From: an uncultured Bacteroidales bacterium
GTDB lineage: Bacteria > Bacteroidota > Bacteroidia > Bacteroidales > Paludibacteraceae
Reading direction: 5' to 3'
Length of the DNA: 44,984 bases
Assembly: GCA_945827635.1 (NCBI GenBank)
Contig: CALZOG010000006.1
Span: forward strand, 1 to 44,984
The notes under the pieces are model-generated. The model saw only the letters and a list, made by a program, of their open reading frames with translations. It searched no databases and was not told the origin of the DNA. Positions 44,907 to 44,984 of the stretch are shown piece by piece (the stretch's first letter is position 1; the number at the start of each line of letters is the position of its first letter). The position numbers and the translations under genes are program-made.

Positions 44907-44984
44907 GGTCAACAATTATCAACAATTATCAACAATTGCGGTGGGACAAGATTGGTCAACAATTACCAACAATTATCAACAATT
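44907..44984 (+). repeat. Two tandem TCAACAATTA arrays downstream of gmd
   Basis: The first array (44907-44937) is GG followed by three uninterrupted units (TCAACAATTA, TCAACAATTA, TCAACAATT). A second array starts 47 bp later at 44954 (TCAACAATTA, CCAACAATTA, TCAACAATT) and reaches the window edge, so it may continue. The spacer between them is GC-richer (GCGGTGGGACAAGATT). Confidence 0.9.

Noticed and set aside
42923..44984. TCAACAATTA arrays as a replication origin or plasmid iterons
   Set aside because: Copies are dispersed between polysaccharide genes and one is 35 kb away before the peptidase gene. No dnaA, rep or partition gene is nearby.

Overview
The window looks like a chromosomal segment of a member of the Bacteroidetes, most likely order Bacteroidales. 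Five promoters match the Bacteroidetes sigma-ABfr form (TTTG, 20 bp, TAnnTTTG) and a sixth has one mismatch. The two giant secreted proteins have features of the type IX secretion system, and there are UpxY/NusG-like, energy-transducer TonB, S9 lipoprotein-peptidase and Wza/Wzc-type genes typical of the group. All supported protein genes are on the + strand; only a tRNA-Gln, cut by the left edge, is on the - strand.

Layout. (1) 1-9.4 kb is housekeeping: tRNA-Gln, a long-chain polyprenyl diphosphate synthase, a YicC-family protein, a pseudouridine catabolism pair (psuK-psuG), a TonB-type energy transducer, recG, and an S9-family lipoprotein peptidase. (2) 9.4-36.7 kb is nearly filled by two giant secreted-protein genes. 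The first (5714 aa) has an IgGFc-binding-like N-terminal region, about 26 Ig-like repeats, about 41 short Cys-paired repeats and a T9SS-type C-terminal domain. The second (3112 aa) has two PCMD-like modules embedded in about 30 cadherin-like beta-sandwich repeats. A 590-bp gap between them is packed with three different repeat families, including a duplicated hairpin with compensatory changes. (3) 36.9-45 kb is the start of an exopolysaccharide or capsule locus: OmpA-family protein, Wza-like export lipoprotein, Wzc-like tyrosine kinase with an extreme Tyr/Gly tail, initiating sugar-phosphate transferase, UpxY/NusG-like antiterminator, and GDP-mannose 4,6-dehydratase.

How the parts may work together (inference). 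The polysaccharide genes would start repeat-unit assembly on undecaprenyl phosphate, make the GDP-4-keto-6-deoxymannose precursor, and control chain length and export. The giant proteins would be surface adhesins or matrix components delivered by a type IX system. The OmpA-family protein could anchor the envelope to peptidoglycan. A 10-bp iterated motif (TCAACAATTA) sits in the gaps around the last two genes and before the S9 peptidase gene. Two copies form a perfect 20-bp inverted repeat around the antiterminator gene. With the 26.7-27.3 kb repeat island, this is the most unusual non-coding content of the window.
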